Positions 15,941 through 23,044 of a DNA stretch of 64,000 nucleotides are shown in pieces (position 1 is the first letter of the stretch; every line of letters begins with the position of its first letter). The DNA lies in NCBI RefSeq assembly GCF_007993755.1, contig NZ_CP042467.1:5666001-5730000 (forward strand), written 5' to 3'. Made by a program: the position numbers and the translations under genes. The notes below the pieces were generated by a model. That model ran no database searches, was not told the origin of the DNA, and saw only the letters and a list, made by a program, of their open reading frames with translations. Source of the stretch: Microvenator marinus. Its GTDB lineage: Bacteria > Myxococcota_A > Bradymonadia > Bradymonadales > Bradymonadaceae.

Positions 15941-15953
15941 TTCCAATTTGGAA
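15941..15953. promoter_or_regulatory. Perfect palindrome, candidate LysR-type operator
   Basis: TTCCAATTTGGAA is a perfect 6+1+6 inverted repeat with the T-N11-A form of LysR-type boxes. It lies 20 nt before the LysR start at 15973 and about 100 nt before the divergent small membrane protein. Autorepression and control of the divergent gene would fit. Confidence 0.5.
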
Positions 15954-15972
15954 TGAATAATCTGGAGGATTG

Positions 15973-16866
15973 ATGATTGACCTCTTTGAAGCATTTGTTT
16001 TGGTGGCAGAAAAGGGCTCGTTTGCCGAAGCTGCACGTGTGCTCGACGTGGTTCCATCCACCGTGAGTAAGAAGATTTCGCAGCTTGAAGACCACTACCG
16101 AGTGGCCCTGATGCAGCGAACGACGCGGCAGTTGAGTTTGACCCCGGAAGGCGAGCTTGTACTCGATGAGGCCCGAGAGATTGTGGGTCGCGCCCATAAC
16201 TTGGAAGAAAAACTGCGCGACACACTGGAAAACCCAGGCGGGACCTTGTCCATCACGACCATCCCTTCGTTTGGGCAACTCCACCTCGCGCGTCTCTTGC
16301 CAAGATTTCATCGGCAATATCCGGAAATCAGAATCCACCTGACGTTGACTGAAAAAGTCGTGGATTTTGCAACCGACCCGCACGACGTGGCCATTCGAAT
16401 GGGAGTTCTGCCCGACAGCGATATGAAGGCCCGCAAACTTGGCAATAATCTCTACTATCTCTGCGCGAGCCCTGAGTACCTCGAGAGGAGCGGCCGCCCC
16501 AATAGGCCGGCTGACCTCGAGAACTTTTCGTGCATGACTGACTTGACCTATCCCGCGCTTCGCCAGTGGATCTTCGATACTCCTGAAGGGCGAGTGGTGG
16601 TGAACCCAAGGGGGCCGTTGCAGACAGACGACCCGATTGCACGCTACTACGCGACGCGAGGCGGGATGGGGATTGGAGCGCTCCCAGCCTACGTGATTCG
16701 TGGGCCAGTGGATCGAGGAGATCTCGAGGTTCTATTCCCTGAATACCCACTCGATATTGGCGAGGTTTGGGCTCTGCACGCGCCTCGTGAAGTTGTCCCG
16801 AGAAGGATTTCGCTCTTTTTGGACTTTGCGGTACTAGAGCTTCAGATTCGGATACGGATTAAATGA
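15973..16866 (+). CDS. LysR-family transcriptional regulator
   Basis: This 297-aa protein has a typical N-terminal winged helix (FVLVAEKGSFAEAARVLDVVPSTVSKKISQLED) and a periplasmic-binding-protein-like effector domain starting near residue 90. The helix-turn-helix and the AAAR-like helix place it with CrgA/DsdC-like LysR proteins. ATG 15973 is favoured over TTG 15970 because GGAGG ends 4 nt upstream of it. The 3' end overlaps the convergent heme lipoprotein gene by 33 nt. Effector and targets are unknown; the divergent 46-aa protein is the nearest candidate. Confidence 0.9.
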   Translation: MIDLFEAFVLVAEKGSFAEAARVLDVVPSTVSKKISQLEDHYRVALMQRTTRQLSLTPEGELVLDEAREIVGRAHNLEEKLRDTLENPGGTLSITTIPSFGQLHLARLLPRFHRQYPEIRIHLTLTEKVVDFATDPHDVAIRMGVLPDSDMKARKLGNNLYYLCASPEYLERSGRPNRPADLENFSCMTDLTYPALRQWIFDTPEGRVVVNPRGPLQTDDPIARYYATRGGMGIGALPAYVIRGPVDRGDLEVLFPEYPLDIGEVWALHAPREVVPRRISLFLDFAVLELQIRIRIK

Positions 16867-17337
16867 GGGGCGCTCGACCTGCAGATGGCCGTATCCCGTC
16901 ATGGTGTGGCAACGGTTGCAGTTGGAGATTGCCGTATCATAGGCGGCCTCAAAGGCTTTCATGTCCTTCTTAGCCACAGCCTCTTCCATCGCCTCAAAGT
17001 GCGGATAAAGAGTCTTTTGGAAGTCCTCTCCCACCACAACTTTGCCTTCGACCACATTCTCCTCTTTCAACTCCTCGCCGATCTCTTCGAGCTCGTGGGT
17101 TTGGTACTTCACCATCTCGGCATTGCCCGCCTGTCCCGCGTACCAGATATGCGAGAATCGCGTTGAAATCGTGAACATGGTCTTTCCGAGCTCGTAATGG
17201 TGGTCGTGCTCCTCGGCGTGGTGCTCAGCGTGCTCTGGCCCGTCACCCACCGGGGCTTCAGTTTGAGCCTTGGGTTCGGAGGACTTCGATTGACACGCAA
17301 GAGTTAGGGAGATTAGCAAGATGGCGAGGAATTTCAT
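16834..17337 (-). CDS. Lipoprotein with one c-type heme site
   Basis: The 167-aa product begins with a lipoprotein signal (LTLACQ lipobox) and so is anchored in the envelope. A His-rich stretch (HAEHHAEEHDHH, about residues 36-47) may bind metal. The C-terminal part is helical and carries CNRCH (CxxCH), in a layout like cytochrome c prime. ATG 17337 has GGAG 6 nt upstream; the GTG 12 nt earlier would use that same GGAG as coding sequence. A Fur-box-like site covers its promoter region. Electron transfer or metal handling in the periplasm is inferred. Confidence 0.75.
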   Translation of the reverse strand: MKFLAILLISLTLACQSKSSEPKAQTEAPVGDGPEHAEHHAEEHDHHYELGKTMFTISTRFSHIWYAGQAGNAEMVKYQTHELEEIGEELKEENVVEGKVVVGEDFQKTLYPHFEAMEEAVAKKDMKAFEAAYDTAISNCNRCHTMTGYGHLQVERPSFNPYPNLKL

Positions 17338-17380
17338 GAGTGACTCCACAGGTCTTTAGTGGGTGGAGGGTGCTCTAATT

Positions 17381-17399
17381 GATAATGATTGTCAATTTC
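17381..17399 (-). promoter_or_regulatory. Fur-box-like site
   Basis: On the minus strand the sequence GAAATTGACAATCATTATC matches the classical 19-nt Fur box at 16 positions. It contains TTGACA, a possible -35 for the heme lipoprotein gene, and lies 44 nt from its start. On the plus strand TTGATA in the same region could serve the divergent dCMP deaminase. Confidence 0.6.
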
Positions 17400-17430
17400 G
17401 TAATCGAATTGGCCCGGACCCAGATTCATC

Positions 17431-17937
17431 ATGCAAGAGAAACATATCAAGATTCGCGTTGAGCAATGCCTAGCCCTTGCCAAAGCTTCAAATTGTCCGC
17501 GCCGGAAGTTCGGTGCGTTGCTCCTCGATCCGCTGCGAAACGTCATTCTTATGGATGGTTACAACGGCGGTCCAAGAGGCGGCGGCCATCTGTGCGGCGA
17601 TGAAGTTTGTCTGCGTGACACGATGGGTGTGCCATCTGGACAACGCATGGAGGTTGGTTGCCATCACGCCGAGATGAACGTGATCTGCAACGCGGCGGCA
17701 AGCGGAGTCCCGTGTAAAGGTGCATGGCTCATCGTCACCGGCGAGCCTTGTATCCTTTGCGCGAAACTGATTCACCACGCGGGCATCTCAAAGGTGCTCG
17801 TGGTCGAAGGTGGGTACATGGGAGAGAACGGCGTGGCGTATCTTCGCGATCATGGCGTCGGTGTGGACACTGTGGAAGGACCGCGCGACCCGCGTTTGGG
17901 CGAGCTTGTGGATGATGAGCCAACAACCGAGAGTTGA
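17431..17937 (+). CDS. Deoxycytidylate (dCMP) deaminase family protein
   Basis: This 168-aa zinc deaminase converts dCMP to dUMP if the family assignment holds; other CMP/dCMP-type substrates are possible. The zinc motifs are HHAEMNVICNAA (His-Ala-Glu with the proton-shuttling Glu) and GEPCILCAKLIHHAGI (PCxxC). Additional family features include RRKFGALLLDP, DGYNGGPRGGGHLC and the CNAAA helix. The first Cys-rich segment GGHLCGDEVCLR resembles the second zinc site of phage T4-type dCMP deaminases. It ends one base before the following gene. Confidence 0.9.
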   Translation: MQEKHIKIRVEQCLALAKASNCPRRKFGALLLDPLRNVILMDGYNGGPRGGGHLCGDEVCLRDTMGVPSGQRMEVGCHHAEMNVICNAAASGVPCKGAWLIVTGEPCILCAKLIHHAGISKVLVVEGGYMGENGVAYLRDHGVGVDTVEGPRDPRLGELVDDEPTTES

Positions 17938-17938
17938 A

Positions 17939-19126
17939 ATGACCGAATTCGATATTGTTATTTACGGAGTCAGCGGGTTCGCCGGAAAGCTGGTGGCTGA
18001 ATACATGGTCCGGTACGCCCCTAAAGATTTAGCCTGGGCCGCGGCTGGCCGAGACGAAGCCAAGGTGCGTGCGGCATTGGACGACGTAGGCGCGGCATCT
18101 AGCGTGCCAGTCATTGTTGCCGATTCCAATGACGTTGAGTCACTGCATAAGATGGCCAAAGCCACACGTGTGGTGTGCTCTACCGTTGGTCCTTATGCAC
18201 GATACGGCTCCGGCTTAGTGGCTGCGTGCGTGGACGAAGGCGTGGACTATTGCGACCTCACGGGCGAGGTTCATTGGATGAGGCGGATGATCGACCGCCA
18301 CCACGAACGAGCCGAGGAATCTGGCGCTCGAATCGTTCATACCTGCGGCTTCGACTCCATTCCTAGTGACCTCGGGAACTTGTTTGTCCAAGACGCCTTC
18401 AAGAGGAAATTTGGGCGTTATGCCAGTGAGGTTCGGTTCTACCTCAAGGTGGCAAAAGGTGGGTTCAGCGGCGGCACGGTGGCCAGCATGTTGAATCTAA
18501 TGGAGGAAGCCAGCGAGAACAAAGAAGTGCGCCGAATTCTGGTGAACCCCTACAGTCTTAGTCCCGGTGACAAAGGCCCCGATGGGCGAGACAGGATGGG
18601 CGCTGAGCACGATGCGCGTGTCGGGCAATGGACCGCGCCATTTCTGATGGGGTCGGTCAATACGCGCGTGGTGCGACGTTCGAACTTTTTGATGGACCAC
18701 GTTTGGGGAGAGAACTTCTCCTACGACGAGAGAATGCTCACGGGCAAAGGCCCCAAGGGGGCAATCGCCGCGGGTTCGATCAGTGCAGGAATGGTTGGTT
18801 TTACCGGGGTGGCAGCGATTGGCCCAACCCGGAATCTACTCTCCAAGTTCTTGCCTAAGCCCGGTGAAGGGCCCACACCCGAGCAGATCGAAAAGGGCTT
18901 CTACGAAGTGCTTTTTGTGGCGAAAGATGGTGATGATGAGCTTCAGGCGAAAGTCGCAGGGAAGAAAGACCCGGGCTATGGCGCGACCGCCCTTATGTTG
19001 GCTGAAAGTGCTATGGAGCTCGCTCAAACTGAAGGCAACGGCGGGGTGCTCACGCCCGCATCAAGCATGGGAGAAGGCCTCATTCAAAGACTTCAATCCG
19101 CCGGGATGGTCTTCGAAGTCCTCTGA
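17939..19126 (+). CDS. Saccharopine dehydrogenase-like / trans-acting enoyl reductase family protein
   Basis: This 395-aa protein has an N-terminal NAD(P)-binding Rossmann fold (DIVIYGVSGFAGKLVAEYM) followed by VVCSTVGPYARYGSGLVAACVDEGVDYCDLTGE, the hallmark of the saccharopine-dehydrogenase-like group that includes mycobacterial trans-acting enoyl reductase. CGFDSIPSDLGN is also conserved. Substrate specificity cannot be read from the sequence; a lipid-linked reduction is likely by family. ATG 17939 follows the dCMP deaminase stop by 1 nt. The 3' end overlaps the convergent membrane protein gene by 34 nt. Confidence 0.88.
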   Translation: MTEFDIVIYGVSGFAGKLVAEYMVRYAPKDLAWAAAGRDEAKVRAALDDVGAASSVPVIVADSNDVESLHKMAKATRVVCSTVGPYARYGSGLVAACVDEGVDYCDLTGEVHWMRRMIDRHHERAEESGARIVHTCGFDSIPSDLGNLFVQDAFKRKFGRYASEVRFYLKVAKGGFSGGTVASMLNLMEEASENKEVRRILVNPYSLSPGDKGPDGRDRMGAEHDARVGQWTAPFLMGSVNTRVVRRSNFLMDHVWGENFSYDERMLTGKGPKGAIAAGSISAGMVGFTGVAAIGPTRNLLSKFLPKPGEGPTPEQIEKGFYEVLFVAKDGDDELQAKVAGKKDPGYGATALMLAESAMELAQTEGNGGVLTPASSMGEGLIQRLQSAGMVFEVL

Positions 19127-19725
19127 TGGCGAATCTTTAGTGCCACCAACAAGATTGCCCCAAGGGTTGGTGGCGCGAAGCCTGCGATAAGGCCCGGAGC
19201 CGGTGAATCCACGGTGCTGATACTGCCGGCCCATGCGCCGATGAACGCAAAGGGCGCGTTGGTGGCTAAGAAAATCGGCAAATACCTGAAGTAGCGAAGT
19301 TTTGAGACGCCCGCGATAGCACTCAGAGCTTCTGGCATCATCGGAATGGTGCGGCAAAAGACAAACGCCCAGATGCCGTACTTATGCGCCACAAACGCAA
19401 GGGGTTTCGCGAGATCCTTGGGTAAGAGCCTCTGTCCACCGAACCGGGAGAGCGTGTAAACGGCCGTGCCCGCACAGCCGATTCCTATGGTGGTTACTGT
19501 GCCTCCTAAAAGCGTACCGAGAACGTGGCCCGCAAGGATGGCTGTAGCCATGGTCGGAATGGCGAGCAAGCTGTCGATGGTCAAGAGAAGGATGACCCCG
19601 AGCGCGAACTCGGTCCGGTGCTCACTCAGCGTGTTAACCCACGCTAGCAAAAACTCACGGTTAGAGACCCCGAGCACGCCTCCGACTGCCGCAATGGCGG
19701 CAAAACCCAAAAAGGTCAGCACCAA
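19093..19725 (-). CDS. TVP38/TMEM64 (DedA-like) family membrane protein
   Basis: The product has about five membrane helices and the family core: FGLGV-type re-entrant loops represented by AILAGHVLGTLLGGTVTTIGIGCAGTAVYTLSRFGG, then FVFCRTIPMMPEALSAIAGVSKLRYFRY. Proteins of this family move lipids or polyprenyl carriers across membranes. The start is unclear. TTG 19725 lacks a ribosome-binding site, and the open frame continues upstream to 19810 through a plausible N-terminus (DPIPWKRLFKLL) without ATG, GTG or TTG; CTG 19770 is a candidate. Confidence 0.85.
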   Translation of the reverse strand: MVLTFLGFAAIAAVGGVLGVSNREFLLAWVNTLSEHRTEFALGVILLLTIDSLLAIPTMATAILAGHVLGTLLGGTVTTIGIGCAGTAVYTLSRFGGQRLLPKDLAKPLAFVAHKYGIWAFVFCRTIPMMPEALSAIAGVSKLRYFRYLPIFLATNAPFAFIGAWAGSISTVDSPAPGLIAGFAPPTLGAILLVALKIRHQRTSKTIPAD

Positions 19726-19868
19726 GAGTTTGAAGAGTCGTTTCCACGGAATTGGGTCTTGATCGTGCAGGGTATTCTCTTGTGCGCTGGGTTCACTTCT
19801 TCGATTCTAGCAGCTTGAACGATGACTCTGCGATATAGAAAAGCATCCTTTGAGTTGAACGGTGTTGT

Positions 19869-20300
19869 ATGGCGCGAAAATTAAAGAAATCGAGAGGACC
19901 GGACCTTCGTTGCAAGTGTGGCTCAGGCAAAGAGTACGATGTTTGCTGTGAACCTTTTCATCAGGAGTCGGAGTTTGCTTCAAGCCCTCTGGAGCTTCTG
20001 AGAACACGATATTGCGCTTATGCGGTGGGGGACGCCGACTATATCATCAAGACCACCGACCCCGACGGGAGCGCGTGGTGGCATGACGAAGCGGCCTGGC
20101 GCGCGCACACACGTACCTTCTCAAAAGGCGCAAACTTTCTGGGCTTTCGGGTGATTTCCGAAGATATTGGAGAAGAGCGCGGAACATTGAAGTTCAAAGC
20201 CTTGATCAAACAAGGTGCAAAAGACATTTCGATGGTCGAAACCAGTCAATTCATCAAAAAGGACGGCCGATGGCTCTATCACAGCGGTATTGTGCACTAA
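19869..20300 (+). CDS. ychJ: YchJ-like UPF0225 / SEC-C motif protein
   Basis: The 143-aa protein begins with a zinc-binding SEC-C motif (RCKCGSGKEYDVCCEPF, about residues 14-30) followed by the YchJ domain, an NTF2-like fold, with RTRYCAYAVGDADYIIKTTDP and a closing FIKKDGRWLYHSG. Its biochemical role is not settled; the zinc motif suggests a protein or nucleic-acid contact. The gene overlaps the following secreted-protein gene by 31 nt in another frame. Confidence 0.9.
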   Translation: MARKLKKSRGPDLRCKCGSGKEYDVCCEPFHQESEFASSPLELLRTRYCAYAVGDADYIIKTTDPDGSAWWHDEAAWRAHTRTFSKGANFLGFRVISEDIGEERGTLKFKALIKQGAKDISMVETSQFIKKDGRWLYHSGIVH

Positions 20301-20968
20301 TTCTCCTGGGTGCGGCCTTCGGTTGGTCGGAAGCTGAGGCGCGAGATTTTAGGGTCGACCAGATTCCACACGGGTCCAAATTTGGCTGCACGAGTTGTCA
20401 TCAAACGGCGAGTGGTGGAGGAAATTTTACGCCGTTTGGGTCGGCAACCGTATCGGCGCTAGGTGAGGGTCTAGTCTCTCAGGCTGATATCGACTGGTCT
20501 AGATTGGCGTCGCTGGATTCTGACCGAGATGGCTTCACGAACGGCGAAGAGCTCGGTGACCCGGACGGATTCTGGGAAATCGGTGACCCGGACCCTCCGG
20601 GGACGTTCACCCATCCTGGGAATGACAGGTTGCACCCGCCATCATCGTGCGGTGATGGCCGAGTTACACCTCCCGAAGAGTGTGATGGCGAGAACTTCGA
20701 TCGAAGAACCTGCGTGACGCTCGGTCTCGATGACGGCGTGTTGGTCTGCAATGAAGATTGCAGTTTGGACCGTAGCGGCTGTGGAGCTTCAGGGATGGAG
20801 CCCGCTGAGACGGACATGGGCCAGCCCGAGGTAGACATGGGCTTTGAGGTTGACCAAGAAGGCGACGAAGGCTGCTCGAGCGTTGGAGGGAGTGCGTCTT
20901 GGGTTTTGCTTCTTTTTTTCGGCCTTCTGGGGCGGCGTTCCAGGTATAAAAAAAGACCCAGATCTTGA
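20270..20968 (+). CDS. Secreted MYXO-CTERM protein with CxxCH and Cys-rich repeat
   Basis: The 232-aa product has a signal peptide (GWSEAEA then RDFRV), a heme-type CTSCH motif, a calcium-binding-like DSDRDGFTNGEEL segment, a CGDGRVTPPEECDGENF repeat of the DUF4215-like kind common in Myxococcota, an acidic linker, and a tail of Cys (GCSSVGG), hydrophobic helix and RR. The tail is a MYXO-CTERM-type surface-sorting signal. ATG 20270 starts inside the end of the YchJ-like gene but is required for the signal peptide. Its stop lies in the loop of a terminator hairpin. Confidence 0.8.
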   Translation: MALSQRYCALILLGAAFGWSEAEARDFRVDQIPHGSKFGCTSCHQTASGGGNFTPFGSATVSALGEGLVSQADIDWSRLASLDSDRDGFTNGEELGDPDGFWEIGDPDPPGTFTHPGNDRLHPPSSCGDGRVTPPEECDGENFDRRTCVTLGLDDGVLVCNEDCSLDRSGCGASGMEPAETDMGQPEVDMGFEVDQEGDEGCSSVGGSASWVLLLFFGLLGRRSRYKKRPRS

Positions 20969-20984
20969 GTTAGATCTGGGTCTT
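20953..20984 (-). terminator. Strong hairpin terminator between convergent genes
   Basis: AAGACCCAGATCT (20953-20965) and AGATCTGGGTCTT (20972-20984) form a perfect 13-bp stem with a 6-nt loop. On the minus strand a run of seven T follows the stem, a standard Rho-independent terminator for the lipoprotein gene ending at 21026. The loop holds the TGA of the plus-strand gene, for which it may also act, weakly. Confidence 0.9.
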
Positions 20985-21025
20985 AAGTCTTTGCTTCCTA
21001 AGCGGCCGAGGCCCGCTTGTAGGTC

Positions 21026-22756
21026 TTAGTCGATGGTCACGTTGATCGTGTAGTCCACGGTTCCTGGTGACTCGTAAGCCCGAACTTTGATGAAGTGAAC
21101 GCCTGCGGTAAGCGCGACTCCGGCAGCGACTTCTGGGTTATCAGTTGAGGACCCGCTTGCTACGGAGCCAGCCTCAATGTCGGCTTCGTAAACTCGGAAG
21201 TCGATATCGGTGTCAGGGTCCGTCCACGTTGCTGTCACGGTAACTGTGGCGTCTGCGTCGAGTGTGAAGGTGTACCAATCAGCCTCAAGAGCGTCTTCAT
21301 CGGTACAGATCTTTGCGCTGACTTCGGTGGCAACGGTGAGTGTGTTTGCGCCCAAAGCTCCGTCGTCTCCGTGCTCGTTAGCGTCGTCGTCCACGCAGGA
21401 GTCTACGATGCCGCACGCAGCGGCAGCGCCCGATCCGATACATACTGGGTTGGTTGCGTCGCAATCGCTGTCTTGGAGGCATCCAACGCAAAGGCCGGTG
21501 GCTACGTCACAGATACCTGCATCGCCTGTGCATGAGGCGTTGTCGGTGCATGGGTCAGTTGCATCAGCGCGAAGAGTGTAGGTGATTGCAGCCGCACCAT
21601 CATCGTCCAAGGTTTCGAAAGGCGTGACTATGAAGTAGTAGTCGCCGGCTGGGAGGAGTTCCACAAACGACTCTCCGCTTGGAGGGTTAGCCTCTTGTGA
21701 GCCAGTGATTGGCACAGCATCAGCACCAAAGACGTAGAAGTCGATGTCGTGGTTGCCTTCCCATGCCAGGGTAGCGCTCACGGTTTGATCTGTCGCCAAT
21801 GTAAAGGAATACCAGTCGACGTCACCCGTGGTAGTTCCCGAGCACATTCCGCCGGTCACGTCGGTGCCGAGCGTGTAGGCTGTTGCAGTGGTTGGGTGGT
21901 TGTTTGGCTCGTCTACATCACCGGTGCAGGTTTCGATTGCGGTACATGCGCCTTCCACACAGAGTGGCAGGTCAGATCCACAGTCGAGGATTCCGAGACA
22001 CTCAACACATGTCAGGGAATCGCTGCAGAATGGTTTCGCTTCGTCGGTGCACTCGTCGTTTGTGGTGCACTCAGGAGTGGTGTCGAACGCGAGGCTGTCT
22101 ACACACCACGTACCGCCGTTGGCCACTGGAGTGGAGCGGAACGTGTTCTCGTCGATCGTCACTTCGCGAAGTTGAAGGCCACTGACCTCGCCGATGACGG
22201 CGCGATTTTCTTCGTCGTATCCAGTGAACTCAATTTGACCAGCTTCGGCGAAGTAGACCTTTGCACAGCCTGTCTCCTGCGAGCACTGCTCAAAAATGGT
22301 TACGCAAGTTTGGCAAGTTTCGTAGTTCTGATCGGCAGGGGTTGAACCGATCATATAGGTACCAGGGCCGACAAGCGGGGACGGCGCATCTCCACCCACT
22401 TCTGGGTAGAACTCAACGCTCAGGATGTTTAGAGGCTCGTTTTCCGATGACAAGAACTGAAGGAAATGGCTTCCGTCATCTTCCTCAAACTCGGCCACGA
22501 CCGGAGTAAATCCGTTGGTCTGACACACAAACTCGTTGTTGTTTGGACCCGTCGTGTTGGTCTGGTTGTTGGTGTTGGTTTGGTTGTTGGTGTTGGTTTC
22601 GTTGTTCGTTTCGTTGTTGGAGTTGTTGGTGTTGTTTTCACCGGTGGTGTTGTTGGGGCCCGTCGTATTGTTGCCGCCCTTACCACCGTCGTCACCACAA
22701 GCTGACCCAAAAAGTGCCAGCGCAACCATTACGCCATAAGGTGTCAATTTCTTCAT
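21026..22756 (-). CDS. Lipoprotein with Asn/Thr-rich linker and two PPC-like domains
   Basis: The 576-aa protein starts with a lipoprotein signal (ALFGSAC lipobox, Cys20), then an Asn/Thr-rich linker (about residues 29-74), an unidentified beta-rich region with paired cysteines, and two copies of a Cys-rich segment (CTTNDEC-like) plus a PPC-like beta domain (DVDWYSFTLATDQ and EADWYTFTLDADA). Surface display and carbohydrate or protein contact are likely. ATG 22756 is chosen because AGGA lies 7 nt upstream and the lipobox falls at the right distance; a longer frame from 22831 has no signal logic. Confidence 0.8.
   Translation of the reverse strand: MKKLTPYGVMVALALFGSACGDDGGKGGNNTTGPNNTTGENNTNNSNNETNNETNTNNQTNTNNQTNTTGPNNNEFVCQTNGFTPVVAEFEEDDGSHFLQFLSSENEPLNILSVEFYPEVGGDAPSPLVGPGTYMIGSTPADQNYETCQTCVTIFEQCSQETGCAKVYFAEAGQIEFTGYDEENRAVIGEVSGLQLREVTIDENTFRSTPVANGGTWCVDSLAFDTTPECTTNDECTDEAKPFCSDSLTCVECLGILDCGSDLPLCVEGACTAIETCTGDVDEPNNHPTTATAYTLGTDVTGGMCSGTTTGDVDWYSFTLATDQTVSATLAWEGNHDIDFYVFGADAVPITGSQEANPPSGESFVELLPAGDYYFIVTPFETLDDDGAAAITYTLRADATDPCTDNASCTGDAGICDVATGLCVGCLQDSDCDATNPVCIGSGAAAACGIVDSCVDDDANEHGDDGALGANTLTVATEVSAKICTDEDALEADWYTFTLDADATVTVTATWTDPDTDIDFRVYEADIEAGSVASGSSTDNPEVAAGVALTAGVHFIKVRAYESPGTVDYTINVTID
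22535..22672 (-). repeat. Low-complexity repeat encoding an Asn/Thr linker
   Basis: Short degenerate repeats of AAC, ACC and CAA codons on the minus strand encode about 46 residues made almost only of Asn, Thr, Glu, Gln and Gly (units such as TNTNNQ and NNTTG). The unit length is irregular, so copy-number change would mostly keep frame when it involves whole codons. Confidence 0.8.
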
Positions 22757-22933
22757 TTCGTTTCCTGTCATTTGTTGGACCACCAGCCGGCCCATGTCTA
22801 TTTTGGTGGCAGGACCATTGGGGATTTGCAAAAAAAAGTCAAATCGAATCTGAAGCCTAGTCCCTAGGTGCCCCTCTCGGATGTGCCTAGAGAAACCAAA
22901 TCCTTTAATCGGTCACGAAATATGAATGAAGTG

Positions 22934-22962
22934 TGGTCAATGGAACGGGGTTAGGCTATACG
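22934..22962 (+). promoter_or_regulatory. Candidate sigma-70 promoter for the TPR/S1 gene
   Basis: TGGTCA (22934-22939) and TATACG (22957-22962) are 17 nt apart. A leader of about 75 nt would follow to ATG 23045, and it contains a GC-rich AGCGGCCG...CGGTCGCGCT inverted pair. Confidence 0.4.
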
Positions 22963-23044
22963 CGAGCCCAAAGCGGCCGTTAGCGGTCGCGCTATTTATT
23001 AAGGAAGCGGGCCATTTGCCCCCATGAACTCCATCGGTTGAATT

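Noticed and set aside
22535-22672. CRISPR array or intergenic tandem repeat
   Set aside because: The repeats are short, irregular and in frame within a lipoprotein linker; there are no spacers.
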